This document shows positions 19,201 through 27,694 of a DNA stretch of 50,094 nt, piece by piece. Under the pieces are notes generated by a model. That model was not told the DNA's origin. It worked only from the letters and a program-made list of their open reading frames with translations, and made no database searches. The translations under genes and the position numbers were made by a program. Source of the stretch: PALSA-1296 sp038322815. Its GTDB lineage: Bacteria; Bacteroidota; Ignavibacteria; Palsa-1295. The DNA is taken from NCBI GenBank assembly GCA_038322815.1, contig JBBQGG010000015.1, forward strand, positions 1-50,094, in the 5' to 3' direction. Every line of letters begins with the position of its first letter. The first letter of the stretch is position 1.

Positions 19201-19535
19201 TGAGCAGTCCTTCTGAGGCACTTGATGTCAGTGGAAATGCGAACATAAGTGGCATAATAACTTCAGGCGGCATTGCAATGTCAGGAGGTTCGGCAGTACT
19301 TTCTTATAGTACCGTCAGCGCAGGTGCAACGATTGCAATACCGAATAATGCCGTAGTCAAGATCACCGATGATGCCGCAACGAATTCCAATGCTGTTACA
19401 ATGCCGGGCGGTACGAACGGACAGATTATTTATATCTACAATAACGATGCACAGACTACTTCAGGTGATATAACACTTGCTAACGGCGCAATGGGAGTCT
19501 ACATTTATGTAGATGGGTGGAGAAAAGCAAACTAA
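16221..19535 (+). CDS. Repetitive secreted protein with YadA-head-like repeats
   Basis: 1104 residues from the ATG at 16221. Earlier in-frame ATGs from 16092 are rejected because the signal peptide begins at 16221 (MKNITVLLSTVLLAAFFSYSGYAQ). An N-terminal domain (TISYQGLLLDESKQPVIGS, then FSVIIGSQQPIE and LVSVPYAIHADMA) resembles those at the head of many Bacteroidota tail-fibre-like proteins. Next is an Ala/Asn/Ser-rich region with three 54-residue repeats built on AYSKLNL and SNADI units (17112-17597). At about residues 740-855 are YadA-type head repeats (SVAMGYGTLASGDQ, STAIGSGAASYADG, STALGSNTNSYG), which form a left-handed beta-roll trimer in YadA. The C-terminus has neither a YadA beta-barrel anchor, an S74 chaperone, nor a T9SS domain. 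It is probably a surface fibre or adhesin with an unknown anchor. Confidence 0.8.
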   Translation: MKNITVLLSTVLLAAFFSYSGYAQQTVKPDALRTISYQGLLLDESKQPVIGSHHITVRLYDAPQEGSLLHVETFTSDFANGIFSVIIGSQQPIEAAIRFDKQYWVGVTVDNSAELSPRTTLVSVPYAIHADMASSLAKGASGAVISMNGRSGDLTIKGGPGTFVQAEGNTITISTIQSGSLGNQQTQQSFVNSLAGTTNQIIASASTGNVTLSLPQNIHTAATPTFAGMTLTNFNISGVLHNNSSGTLSSSLIGNGDVASSAAIAYSKLNLSGSIANADISSGANIAYSKLSLAGSISNADISNGANISASKINLTNAIASGAIVNGTIVNADVNANANIAYSKLNLIGSISNADVANGANISANKINLINAISTGDIVNGTIVNTDVNANAGIAYSKLNLAGSISNADIANGANIAANKINLINAISTGDIVNGTIVNSDVNGNAAIAYSKLNLGGSIANSDIAAGAAITDTKLATISTAGKVSNSATTATSANNANTIILRDNSGNFSANTITATLNGNAANVSGTIALGHGGTGFTTFAKGDILYASAANTLSKLSVGALGQVITISGGVPVWAALSGVGVTSATGTTNQVLINGDILAHTGGLTFSLPQNIHSGASPTFAGLSLTGKATSASTVAADPATTLATKDYIDNLSIQSWNVGGNTGMNASNYFGTNDATDIVLKTNSNEAMRLTNGGSLLLSGTSGTTPTGGSGTRMMWIPSLGAIRAGKASGSEWNTGNVGSQSVAMGYGTLASGDQSVAMGYFTSAYGMGSTAIGSGAASYADGATALGSAAQAVGYNSVAMGDNTTAWGDGSTALGSNTNSYGIYSTAMGYNTKTTTNYGTSMGKNLTVGLSSFGFNGSTTSTTVDVSSMDNVAYFGDADLLIGNDDNAARSIRFYGSNNSATLSGAHFSAFKAQTQTADINYLLPAAQGAANSILLNDGSGSLSWATLSNLTIPTGSGTANNLAIWSSSSALGAGSNLYYSSNRLGIGVSSPSEALDVSGNANISGIITSGGIAMSGGSAVLSYSTVSAGATIAIPNNAVVKITDDAATNSNAVTMPGGTNGQIIYIYNNDAQTTSGDITLANGAMGVYIYVDGWRKAN
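17112..17597 (+). repeat. Three exact-length 162-bp coding tandem repeats
   Basis: Units start at 17112, 17274 and 17436, each encoding 54 residues from S-N-A-D to G-S-I. They stay in frame and have the same length, while third-position differences show some age. Partial units lie upstream (about 16995-17111) and downstream (to about 17650). Confidence 0.9.
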
Positions 19536-19565
19536 TTTTTTATTAACACGTCAAGAGAGTAGTTC

Positions 19566-19592
19566 AAAAGGCGGATAATCTTTCCGCCTTTT
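19566..19592. terminator. Bidirectional intrinsic terminator
   Basis: The stem AAAAGGCGGA / TCCGCCTTTT (10 bp) with a 7-base loop is followed by T residues on the plus strand and has A residues on the other side. It sits between the convergent YadA-like gene and polA and can serve both. Confidence 0.9.
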
Positions 19593-19595
19593 TTA

Positions 19596-22508
19596 TTAAT
19601 GCGCATCATACCAGGTTTTCCCAAATCCATAATCTACATCAATGACGACATCCATATCAATGGCGTGAGTCATTTTATCTTTTACCAGTTCAGCTAATTC
19701 GTCATTCTCTCCGGGCACAACATCAAAGACGAGTTCGTCATGAACCTGCATGATCATCAGCGATTTAAGTTTTCTCTTTTCTATCTCGCGCTGAATATTG
19801 ATCATCGCGATCTTTAGCATTTCAGCGGCAGTGCCCTGAATAGGCATATTGATCGCAGCACGTTCATCTTGTGCACGAACGACGGCATTCGATGCATTGA
19901 TATTTGTCATATACCGTCGCCTGCCGAGAAGGGTTTGTACATATCCGGTTTTCTTTGCAAAAGCAATAGTAGAATCAATAAATTCACGGATAGTAGGGAA
20001 GGCAGCAAAATAACTTTTAATTATTTGCGATCCTTCTTCGCGTGAAATCCCAAGCCGCGTTGAAAGCCCGAATGCTCCGATACCATACATAATGCCATAA
20101 TTTATTTCCTTCGCCTTTCGCCGCATATCGCGCGTTACATCTTCCGGTTTTACGCCGAAGACCTTAGCGGAGGTTTGCGTATGAATATCTTCCTTATCCC
20201 GGAATGCCTGAAGCAATGCTTCATCGTGCGCTACATGTGCCATGATACGAAGTTCGATCTGTGAATAATCGGCAGAAAGAATTTGTCCATCTTTAAATCG
20301 AGTAACAAACGCTTTACGCAAACCGCGTCCCATTTCCGTTCGTACCGGAATATTCTGTAAATTCGGATCGTTCGATGAAAGTCTGCCCGTTGCAGCCACG
20401 GCTTGATTATACGTTGTATGAACAAGCCCGGTGTCAGGGTTTACAAGCAGGGGAATGGCATCAACATAGGTATTACGAAGCTTTTGGTACTGCCGATAAT
20501 TCAATATGTCTTCGGCAATCGGATGATGCGCCTTTAGCTGCTCAAGTACTCCGGCATCAGTTGAAAAACCTGTCTTCGTTTTTTTTAATGTCGGAAGTCC
20601 GAGCTTATTAAAAAGCAGATCGCCAAGCTGTTTTGTCGAATCAATATTAAATGGACCCCCGGCGTATTCATAAACCTTCTTGCAAATAATATCTGCTTCG
20701 CGTTCCATTTCCTTACTGACATCAGCAAGCATTTTTGTATCGATCTTCACGCCGTTGAATTCAACAGTTGTCAAGACTTCCATCAAAGGAAATTCAACCG
20801 TATTGCAAAGATCGAGCAATCCTTCCGATTTTATTTTCGGAAGCATCACATTTTTTATTTGCAAAGTAATGTCAGCATCTTCAGCGCCGTATTCAGCAAT
20901 AACAGGCGTCGGTATCGCCGCCATAATATCATGCGAATCCGTCTTCTTCATTTTTCCGGCGATCGCAGAAAGGGGAATCGGCTGATACTTCAGATATTGC
21001 AATGAAAGATTATCCATTGACTGCATTCCCTCGCCATGCAGCATCGAAGCGGCGATCATCGTGTCAAATGACATCGGCTGAACATGAATCCCATGCTTCC
21101 GCAAAATGAGCGCATCATATTTAATATTCTGCCCGACCTTTCCGATCTTTTTATTTTCGAGAACAGGTTTAAATTTTTTTAAGGTACTTTTCGGATCCAT
21201 TCCGGTATTCGATGCATTCGGCTCAGAGCTTTGTAATCTCTCGTCGTGTTTATCTTCAGTGAACAGAGAATCACTCTGATTTGGGTTTGCCTTGGTAAGT
21301 AAAATAGGAATATAATATGCTTGTCCACTGGTCATCGAAAAAGAAATGCCGATAATCTCAGCCATCATTGCACGGCTTGTTGTTGTTTCAAGATCAACGC
21401 AAAACTCTTCAGACATTTCTAATTTTAGAATTAGCTCATCAAGATCTTCATCTGTAGAAATGGTATGGTACGTATGCTCGGCTGAATGAATATTGCGGAT
21501 TGTATCATCAGCCGCAGTTTGCAGATCTTCTTCTACAGTCAAAGTTTTTTCTTCATTGGTTACAGCTTGAAGTTCAGGAGTAGTGATCTCTTGGGGTGTT
21601 GGCTCAGAGCCAAGATATTCTTTCTCTTCGGCTTTTAATTTCAACAACAATGTTTTAAACCCCAGATCTTTGAGCATTTCTTCAAGCTTTCTGAAATCCG
21701 GAATTTTCGAATATTTAAGCGTATCAACTCCAAAACCGAGCGGCACTTCGATGTTTATCGTTGCAAGTTTTTGCGAAAGATACGCATTCTCTTTTTCATT
21801 CGTGAGCTTTTCCTTTAATGCTTTTTTTGTGATCGCTTCAAGATTTGCATAGATACCATCGAGATTATTATATTGCTGCAATATTGGCGTTGCAGTTTTT
21901 TCACCCACTCCACGAACGCCGGGAATATTATCACTTGCATCGCCGACGAGTGCAAGATAATCAATAAATTGATTCGGCTTCAATCCATATTTTTTTATGA
22001 CGGCTTCTTCATCCATTAAGTCCATTGAAGCGCCGTCCTTCGGACGCAAGAGCTTTACTTTTTTTGTAACGAGCTGGCAGAAATCTTTATCGGGAGTGAC
22101 GATTATTGTTTCGAGATTGTTCTTCTCCGCTAAATGCGAAAGTGTGCCGATAATATCATCGGCTTCGAAGCCGTCAAGCTCGACCTGAGGAATGTTATAT
22201 GCCTTCGTAATATCCTTGATGATCTGGATCTGCGGACGCATATCATCGGGCATTGCCTGACGCTGTGCTTTATAAGCAGGATACATCACATGACGGAATG
22301 TCGGCGCAGAAGTATCGAAGCATACAGCAGCATAATCGGGTTTATGCTTTTCGAGAAACTGCAGAATGGCATTGACAAATCCATATACAGCGCTGGTATT
22401 TTCACCGCGAGCATTAGTAAGCGGATGACCGATAAAAGCAAAATACGCGCGGTAGGCAATTGCCATTCCGTCAATAAGAACAAGAAGCTGCGAATTATTT
22501 TCCGGCAT
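19596..22508 (-). CDS. polA: DNA polymerase I
   Basis: 970 residues. The start chosen is the ATG at 22508 (MPENNSQLLVLIDGMAIAYR); the longer frame to 22562 runs into an inverted repeat and adds a non-conserved tail. The order is a 5'-3' nuclease domain (LDGFEADDIIGTL, TPDKDFCQLV, GDASDNIPGVRGVGEKTA; about 1-310), a 3'-5' exonuclease domain with intact acidic residues (FCVDLETT, NIKYDALIL, YGAEDADITLQI), and the family A polymerase domain (DPNLQNIPVRTE, SADYSQIELRIMAH, RRKAKEINYGIMYGIGAFGL, QVHDELVFDVV). It fills gaps in repair and removes Okazaki primers. A charged linker of about 80 residues separates the two nuclease domains. Because the DEDD residues are present, proofreading is probably active, unlike in Taq polymerase. 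Confidence 0.97.
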   Translation of the reverse strand: MPENNSQLLVLIDGMAIAYRAYFAFIGHPLTNARGENTSAVYGFVNAILQFLEKHKPDYAAVCFDTSAPTFRHVMYPAYKAQRQAMPDDMRPQIQIIKDITKAYNIPQVELDGFEADDIIGTLSHLAEKNNLETIIVTPDKDFCQLVTKKVKLLRPKDGASMDLMDEEAVIKKYGLKPNQFIDYLALVGDASDNIPGVRGVGEKTATPILQQYNNLDGIYANLEAITKKALKEKLTNEKENAYLSQKLATINIEVPLGFGVDTLKYSKIPDFRKLEEMLKDLGFKTLLLKLKAEEKEYLGSEPTPQEITTPELQAVTNEEKTLTVEEDLQTAADDTIRNIHSAEHTYHTISTDEDLDELILKLEMSEEFCVDLETTTSRAMMAEIIGISFSMTSGQAYYIPILLTKANPNQSDSLFTEDKHDERLQSSEPNASNTGMDPKSTLKKFKPVLENKKIGKVGQNIKYDALILRKHGIHVQPMSFDTMIAASMLHGEGMQSMDNLSLQYLKYQPIPLSAIAGKMKKTDSHDIMAAIPTPVIAEYGAEDADITLQIKNVMLPKIKSEGLLDLCNTVEFPLMEVLTTVEFNGVKIDTKMLADVSKEMEREADIICKKVYEYAGGPFNIDSTKQLGDLLFNKLGLPTLKKTKTGFSTDAGVLEQLKAHHPIAEDILNYRQYQKLRNTYVDAIPLLVNPDTGLVHTTYNQAVAATGRLSSNDPNLQNIPVRTEMGRGLRKAFVTRFKDGQILSADYSQIELRIMAHVAHDEALLQAFRDKEDIHTQTSAKVFGVKPEDVTRDMRRKAKEINYGIMYGIGAFGLSTRLGISREEGSQIIKSYFAAFPTIREFIDSTIAFAKKTGYVQTLLGRRRYMTNINASNAVVRAQDERAAINMPIQGTAAEMLKIAMINIQREIEKRKLKSLMIMQVHDELVFDVVPGENDELAELVKDKMTHAIDMDVVIDVDYGFGKTWYDAH

Positions 22509-22524
22509 TTTCTGGAATTGAAAA

Positions 22525-22590
22525 TTGAGAATTGTGAATTGAGAAGTTAATCGTAGTCTCAAACACCTTTTCTCAATTCACAATTCTCAA
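22525..22590. repeat. Perfect 21-bp inverted repeat between divergent genes
   Basis: The arms at 22525-22545 and 22570-22590 are exact reverse complements (TTGAGAATTGTGAATTGAGA... and its complement), separated by 24 bases. It fills most of the gap between polA (minus) and the HAD phosphatase gene (plus), ending 13 bases before the latter's ATG. It could be a binding site for a dimeric regulator, an RNA hairpin in both leaders, or a small dispersed repeat. Confidence 0.85.
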
Positions 22591-22603
22591 TTCTTAATTT
22601 TAA

Positions 22604-23308
22604 ATGTACCACATCTACTGCGATTTTGACGCCACCGTTACTGTCAATGATCTTTGGGATAAGCTCTTTAAGGAGTTCGGCGATCCGTATGCCTTTAAGG
22701 TATGGGAGAAATTCAATACGGGTGAATATACAGCGCAGCAGTGTATTAAAGAAGCATGTGCAACGGTTAAATGTGCAGATGCCGATGAATTGAAAGCGAT
22801 GTTTGAAGCAGAGCCGTTGCGTCCTGGATTTTTAGAATTTGTAGAATTCTGTGCAGATGCAAATATTATACTGACGATCGTCAGTGACGGCTTTTCGATC
22901 TATATCCGCACGATCTTTGAGAAGTATGGAATTGATATTCCGTATTTTGCGAATCGCGTAGAATTAACTAAGGATGGCACGCTCTCTGCCGAATTTCAAC
23001 ATGCCAGGGAATCCTGCCGCTTTTGTGGAGCGTGCAAATGCGGAACCATCGTTACAACTTCAGGCGATGAAGATACGATCGTCTATATCGGTGATGGCTA
23101 TTCCGATCATTGCCCTGTTGAAATATCCGATGTGGTCTTTGCCCGTGATATGCTTTCAAAATTTTGTTCAAAGTCAGGAATTCCATATCATCCCTATGAA
23201 GATTTTTTTACTGTTCGTGATATTCTCAAAAAATATTTTGCTGAAAGACCAAAGTATAAAAGACTTGAAGCGGTGAAAAAAAGAAAAGATCTTTATAAAG
23301 TAGAATAA
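22604..23308 (+). CDS. HAD-family phosphatase, MtnX-like
   Basis: 234 residues. The HAD motif I is CDFDATVT (Asp7 nucleophile, Asp9 acid/base), motif II is TIVSDGFSIYI, and the acidic motif IV is VYIGDGYSDHCP. The segment CRFCGACKCGTIV followed by VVFARDMLSKFC is typical of the MtnX/DKMTPPase-like subfamily, which in some bacteria removes phosphate from an enol intermediate of methionine salvage. No other mtn genes are nearby, so the substrate is uncertain and phosphoserine-like activity is possible. Its TAA overlaps the ATG of the next gene by one base, implying translational coupling with the YfiH-type gene. Confidence 0.8.
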   Translation: MYHIYCDFDATVTVNDLWDKLFKEFGDPYAFKVWEKFNTGEYTAQQCIKEACATVKCADADELKAMFEAEPLRPGFLEFVEFCADANIILTIVSDGFSIYIRTIFEKYGIDIPYFANRVELTKDGTLSAEFQHARESCRFCGACKCGTIVTTSGDEDTIVYIGDGYSDHCPVEISDVVFARDMLSKFCSKSGIPYHPYEDFFTVRDILKKYFAERPKYKRLEAVKKRKDLYKVE

Positions 23309-24042
23309 TGTATATACGTCCTGAAATCTTCAAGAAATTCCCCGAACTGATCGCCGCACAATCTACTCGTGAAGGAGGAGTATCGCCATATCCTTATGGC
23401 TTGAATCTCTCAAGTCATGTGGGTGATAATTCAAAAAATATTGAAGAAAATTGTCGAAGATTTTATGAAGAGATAGGAGTACCCTCGGGTACGCGTTTCG
23501 TTTATCAAAATCAGGTACATTCAGCGAATATCAATATTATTAATGGTGATGAAAGAATTGTAAAGGAGTCTGATGCATTGATTACAAGTGAAGCAAATGT
23601 TTTTCTTGTTGTTAGTATTGCTGATTGTACGCCGGTTCTTTTATATGATCCAATTGCAAAAATTATCGCCGCAGTTCATGCAGGATGGCGTGGAACTGAG
23701 CAGCTTATCACAATTGCCGCTGTTAGAAAAATGGTCTCACTCGGCGCCAAAGCCGAAAATATTTATGCCTTCATCGGCGCTTCGGCTTCAGGAACAAATT
23801 ATGAAGTGGGTACTGATGTGGCGACACTTTTCGAGAAAGATTATTATTCCGAATTGTCGAACGGAAAATGTTTGCTTGATATAAAAAAAGCAAATCGAGA
23901 CCAATTACTTATTGGTGGTGTTCCGCTTGATCATATCGAAATAAATCCTCGATGCACGATCACTGACCTCAACTTACATTCCTATCGTAGAGATGGAAAG
24001 CAGTCAGGAAGGATGTTTGCAGTGATCGGAAGAGTTAGCTGA
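23308..24042 (+). CDS. Laccase-domain purine nucleoside phosphorylase, YfiH/PgeF family
   Basis: 244 residues. The family's zinc site is complete: His71 (QNQVHSANI), Cys107 (IADCTPVLLYD) and His124 (AAVHAGWRGT). Known members are cytoplasmic single-zinc enzymes that act on purine nucleosides (adenosine deaminase/phosphorylase) and have been linked to peptidoglycan precursor editing in Escherichia coli. The older name is polyphenol oxidase or multicopper oxidase YfiH. The ATG overlaps the stop of the phosphatase gene. In many bacteria this gene neighbours cell-envelope or methionine genes; here the coupling is with an MtnX-like phosphatase, so a nucleoside/methylthioadenosine link is possible but unproven. 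Confidence 0.9.
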   Translation: MYIRPEIFKKFPELIAAQSTREGGVSPYPYGLNLSSHVGDNSKNIEENCRRFYEEIGVPSGTRFVYQNQVHSANINIINGDERIVKESDALITSEANVFLVVSIADCTPVLLYDPIAKIIAAVHAGWRGTEQLITIAAVRKMVSLGAKAENIYAFIGASASGTNYEVGTDVATLFEKDYYSELSNGKCLLDIKKANRDQLLIGGVPLDHIEINPRCTITDLNLHSYRRDGKQSGRMFAVIGRVS

Positions 24043-24086
24043 TAATAGTTAAGTTCTATAATTATCATCAGTTGGTTCTATACTGT

Positions 24087-25868
24087 TTATGGTTTTTCAA
24101 CTACCGGTTGTGTTGGATTAGCGCTCGTTTTTTTCTTACGGACTTCAAGTTCAGGGACAAGCACAGATTCAGGAGCTATCAGTGTAGCAGGTACTTTTGA
24201 GCCGAAGGAAAAGAATCCCCCTACTGAGCCTGATGCCAACCCCATATCTTGCGTTACAATTTCTTTTGAAGTAATGATCTCCCGAAGATCGCGCGCAGTC
24301 GGCAGACTTATCTCTATGCCTCGGATCAAAGTTTCTGAGCCATCTTTTGTGGATACTTTATATACAAGAGCCGGTGAAAGCATCTTTCCGCTTTCGAGCA
24401 TGTCACCAAAATTCCCCATGCCTTCGCTATAGATCAGTGTTCCTTTTTGCATCGAGCGCACAATAAAAGCAAAATCATAACCATCTTCTTTGGCGCGTTT
24501 CAAAAGATCTTTTCTCATCTCGCTTGCTTTAATCGCTTTTTTATCCGATATTTCTACAACGCCCGGACCTGCACTTGACCCGGCTCCGATTCCACCCCCA
24601 AGTGGACGCGAATGACCGTTGGGTTCGTGTACTTCTTTTGTGGGAGTGCGCGTCATGTATAAAGTTTTCAGAATACCATTGTCAATAAGTATAAGTTCTG
24701 CCGGTATAACCCCTTCTTCATCAACGGAATAATTTCCGAGATATGAGCCATGCGATTTCGGCTTAACGAGAGGTATATCACGAACAGTTATTGAAACCGG
24801 TAGAACACGTGTACCGATCTTTTTTTGGAATGTCGGACCTTTACCGACAAGAGAAAAAACCGAACCTCCGCCTAAAATATCTTCCCGCTGTGCAGAGAGT
24901 TTGCCTAGAATCTGTTCACTAAGAAATTCACTGCCGGCATTTCCTTCAAAAAGGACAGGTCCTGTATATTCTTTGTCGGCATATTTCTTTGTAGCGGTCA
25001 AATCAGTAAGGTCTTTTGCGAGCTTTTCAGTTCTTTCAATTAACACTTTGCGATCAGGAAGTGCATCAGGTGAGAGGGCAGTAAAAGCCAGTGCAAGGGA
25101 AAGCGGCTCACCGTCATCAGCGGCTTGAGCGCTTGCTTGGATATTGAGATCACAAGTTGTTACTGGTTTGCGGATATTAGTACCTTCAGTATTCTTTATA
25201 AATTCATAGGTATTATTGAATGACAGTGTAACATTGGAATTCTGTATAGGCTTATATTTTGAAAAAATCGCAGAGATATCACGGACGAGAGTTTCAAGTT
25301 TCGTTTTATCAATTTGAATATCTGCAGGAGGTTCTATCACTTCAACTTTTCGAGCTTGTGCAAAATCAGGAAGATTTTTATCTTCATCGGTCAGCTGCTT
25401 GCGATCTAATGCAGCTTTCTTTTTGGTAAATGTCTCATTTGCTTCTTTGAAAAGATCGTCGGTAGCAAGCCAGAAGGAACGGCGAATTGTATTATAATCA
25501 TCGTCAAGAGGCAAGTTCATATCAATCTGATTTCCGCCGCCGAAAATTCCGCCGCCGCCTGCATCGAAATTTTCATCATTCAACTGATAATTATTTACTA
25601 GCAGTCGAAGGTTAAGTTGGCGTTGATGCATATACGAGGATCGTGTTAATGCACCGAACGAAGCATGAATATCAAGTCGGTTGTTATCGCTGACCGTATA
25701 AGAAATAAAAAACGGATTAATAAGCCCGTTTAATTTTAGCTGATCTTTGGAGCGCTGAAGTTCATCGCCAACTGCGCGGTCGATCACGGAAATTGCATTA
25801 TCGCTTATGTGCTGAGCGTGGAGCGGCAGAGCAGCGGTGAGAAACAAGAAGAAGAATATTTTTTTCAT
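24087..25868 (-). CDS. Exported TldE/PmbA-like protein
   Basis: 593 residues. It begins with a signal peptide (MKKIFFFLFLTAALPLHAQ), which is unusual because E. coli TldD/TldE are cytoplasmic. The fold follows the TldD/PmbA family (GPVLFEGNAGSEFLSEQILG, then SHGSYLGNYSVDEEGVIPAELILIDNG in sections, and NGHSRPLGGGIGAGSSAGPG). The position where TldD carries HExxxH reads SEFLSEQ, and the late Cys ligand is also missing (GLASGSVGGFFSFG). It is therefore the non-catalytic TldE-type partner. Its gene lies 92 bases downstream of the TldD-type gene, with a palindrome between them. Together they likely form a heterodimeric metalloprotease outside the cytoplasm. The substrate is unknown. Confidence 0.82.
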   Translation of the reverse strand: MKKIFFFLFLTAALPLHAQHISDNAISVIDRAVGDELQRSKDQLKLNGLINPFFISYTVSDNNRLDIHASFGALTRSSYMHQRQLNLRLLVNNYQLNDENFDAGGGGIFGGGNQIDMNLPLDDDYNTIRRSFWLATDDLFKEANETFTKKKAALDRKQLTDEDKNLPDFAQARKVEVIEPPADIQIDKTKLETLVRDISAIFSKYKPIQNSNVTLSFNNTYEFIKNTEGTNIRKPVTTCDLNIQASAQAADDGEPLSLALAFTALSPDALPDRKVLIERTEKLAKDLTDLTATKKYADKEYTGPVLFEGNAGSEFLSEQILGKLSAQREDILGGGSVFSLVGKGPTFQKKIGTRVLPVSITVRDIPLVKPKSHGSYLGNYSVDEEGVIPAELILIDNGILKTLYMTRTPTKEVHEPNGHSRPLGGGIGAGSSAGPGVVEISDKKAIKASEMRKDLLKRAKEDGYDFAFIVRSMQKGTLIYSEGMGNFGDMLESGKMLSPALVYKVSTKDGSETLIRGIEISLPTARDLREIITSKEIVTQDMGLASGSVGGFFSFGSKVPATLIAPESVLVPELEVRKKKTSANPTQPVVEKP

Positions 25869-25890
25869 GTAAACTAAATAAAATTGATGT

Positions 25891-25950
25891 TAGTGGTGCG
25901 GACTCTTAGTCCGCGAGTCAAAACTGGCGAACTAAGAGTCCGCGCCACTA
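25891..25950. repeat. 20-bp inverted repeat between tldE-like and tldD-like genes
   Basis: The arms 25891-25910 and 25931-25950 (TAGTGGTGCGGACTCTTAGT and its complement) match at 19 of 20 positions with a 20-base spacer. It resembles the palindrome at 5069-5141, sharing CTTTAGTCCGCGAGT-like sequence next to the left arm (CTTAGTCCGCGAGT). It could form a strong RNA hairpin that modulates TldE-like expression. Confidence 0.75.
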
Positions 25951-25960
25951 AGAGTTGTTC

Positions 25961-27694
25961 TCAGCTCTTGCTTCCTGCCTTCAAATCCGGCGGGGGAAGA
26001 ATAGGTAATCTCTCCTGAGATTTTTCTTTTTTCTGCACCTCGATCTCGCGCACAAGAAGACTTGGGCTTGAAGCGCTTACCGGAACCCAGCCTGATTCTG
26101 CGCCGCAGACTCCGTTGAATGTTTCTGGCTTATCTCCGGCAGCGATGATACGCTCGAATGTTGCAAGCGGCGTTCCTATAAGATCAACTCCTCGCACAAG
26201 TTCATCCGGTCTGCCATCTGCATAAACGCGATAGACAAGGATAGGCAGGACATTAAATGAATTCGGGATCGTACGCCCCGTCAGAGTAAACCCGCCCTCA
26301 ACCTGCACAAAATTTAGTCCGTACGGTTTGTTTTGTTTTTTACATTCGGAGATTAAAAGCTGTCGTAATGAATCTTCAGGCACAAATTTATTCGCAGTGA
26401 CGATCAAATTTGATTGACGAGCAACAGGACGTTTGCCTGGAGATGCTCTGCCATGTCCATTCGATTCCGAAAACCCTTCAATGGGGGATCGACCCATAAG
26501 AAATCTTTTAAAGACTCCATTATCAACGACATCAACTCTGCGAGCTTTCACTCCTTCATCATCAAATGCATAGCAACCCATAAGCTGTGAGCCGGCATAA
26601 GTTCTTTGTAACGGATCGAAATAAACCGATAGGAATGTAGGAAGAATTTTTTCGCCGACTTTCTTTTTGAAGGTCTGTCCTTCGTTGGTATTCTTCTGAC
26701 GATGACCTTCGATGCGATGTCCGAAAATCTCATGGAAGAAAACTCCTGAGGCACCGCCTGATAAAATTGCAGGACCAGTATATGGATCAACAAGTGGTGC
26801 AGTGCGCATCTTTCCTAATGTTGAAAGCATCTCTTTTGCATCAGCGAGGATCACTTCATCCGACGGTAGATCGTCAGGCTTTATTGCAAAATAACTTTTA
26901 TAAAGCGGAAGCTCCATACCGTCAGCAGCCTTGGTCGTAGCCTGAATCATCAGGCGCACATAGATCTGATTCGAAGCCATCTGTGAGCCTTCGGTAGAAA
27001 CAAAATATTTTCTGACAACGCTGGCAACGAGTGATGCCTTCGCTTCATATATATGTTCTGCTCCTCGGAAGATGGCGGAGAATTTGCGAAGCCTTTCTTC
27101 CCATTGCGAACGGTTCTTGAAATAGGAAGTCATCTCAACTGGATCCTCATAAAGCGATGCAGGCGGACCACTTGGTCTTGAAAAATCTGCTGACGAATCT
27201 TCTTCTTCGACTTTAATCGTACGATTTGTCTTTACCTCTTCGAGACGTTCTTTTGCAGATTTATATGCTGCATCGGTTTCGCGCCATAAGGCTATACGCA
27301 ACGCTTCCGGATCGTTTTCGATAGGAGCCTGACGAGTATTGGCTCCTGCAAATCCACTGCCTCCAAAGAAGCCTGCATTGGTGCGAATTTGATGGGTATT
27401 ATCCAGCCGATAATCGCCAACCCTTAGGTCGATCAATAGAGTTCTGCTTCTGTTGGAATCCGAACGGACGAGCGCACCAAAACTTGATACTATGGTAACA
27501 TTCTGATCATCACCAAGATTGTAGCTAATAAAATAAGGCGCAGATGATTGCTTTGATAATGTAGCATTCTCCCTACTTAACTCAGTTGAAAGAATTGTAA
27601 GAACCGGATCAATTCCTGTTTGTGAATATACGATTACCGGAACGGTAAAAGTAATGATGAGTAAGAAAAAGGTAAATTTAGTAAAATATCGCAT
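25961..27694 (-). CDS. Exported TldD-like metalloprotease
   Basis: 577 residues. The start is the ATG at 27694, giving a signal peptide (MRYFTKFTFFLLIITFTVPV, then IVYSQ); the longer frame to 27754 adds an implausible second hydrophobic stretch. The zinc motif HExxxH is HEIFGH at 321-326 (GVFFHEIFGHRIEGHR). The third ligand of E. coli TldD, a late Cys, is matched in NGVCGAESGWVPVSASSPSL. The active site therefore looks intact. TldD/TldE in E. coli is a cytoplasmic heterodimer that digests unfolded peptides and matures microcin B17 and CcdA-type substrates. Here both partners carry signal peptides, so the activity is probably periplasmic. The two proteins share sequence along the N-terminal half (PYFISYNLGDDQNVTI and PFFISYTVSDNNRLDI), so they are paralogues. 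Confidence 0.88.
   Translation of the reverse strand: MRYFTKFTFFLLIITFTVPVIVYSQTGIDPVLTILSTELSRENATLSKQSSAPYFISYNLGDDQNVTIVSSFGALVRSDSNRSRTLLIDLRVGDYRLDNTHQIRTNAGFFGGSGFAGANTRQAPIENDPEALRIALWRETDAAYKSAKERLEEVKTNRTIKVEEEDSSADFSRPSGPPASLYEDPVEMTSYFKNRSQWEERLRKFSAIFRGAEHIYEAKASLVASVVRKYFVSTEGSQMASNQIYVRLMIQATTKAADGMELPLYKSYFAIKPDDLPSDEVILADAKEMLSTLGKMRTAPLVDPYTGPAILSGGASGVFFHEIFGHRIEGHRQKNTNEGQTFKKKVGEKILPTFLSVYFDPLQRTYAGSQLMGCYAFDDEGVKARRVDVVDNGVFKRFLMGRSPIEGFSESNGHGRASPGKRPVARQSNLIVTANKFVPEDSLRQLLISECKKQNKPYGLNFVQVEGGFTLTGRTIPNSFNVLPILVYRVYADGRPDELVRGVDLIGTPLATFERIIAAGDKPETFNGVCGAESGWVPVSASSPSLLVREIEVQKKEKSQERLPILPPPDLKAGSKS

Noticed and set aside
22134..22550. Plus-strand open frame over the polA 5' end
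   Set aside because: It is antisense to the conserved 5'-nuclease domain of polA and has no recognisable features.
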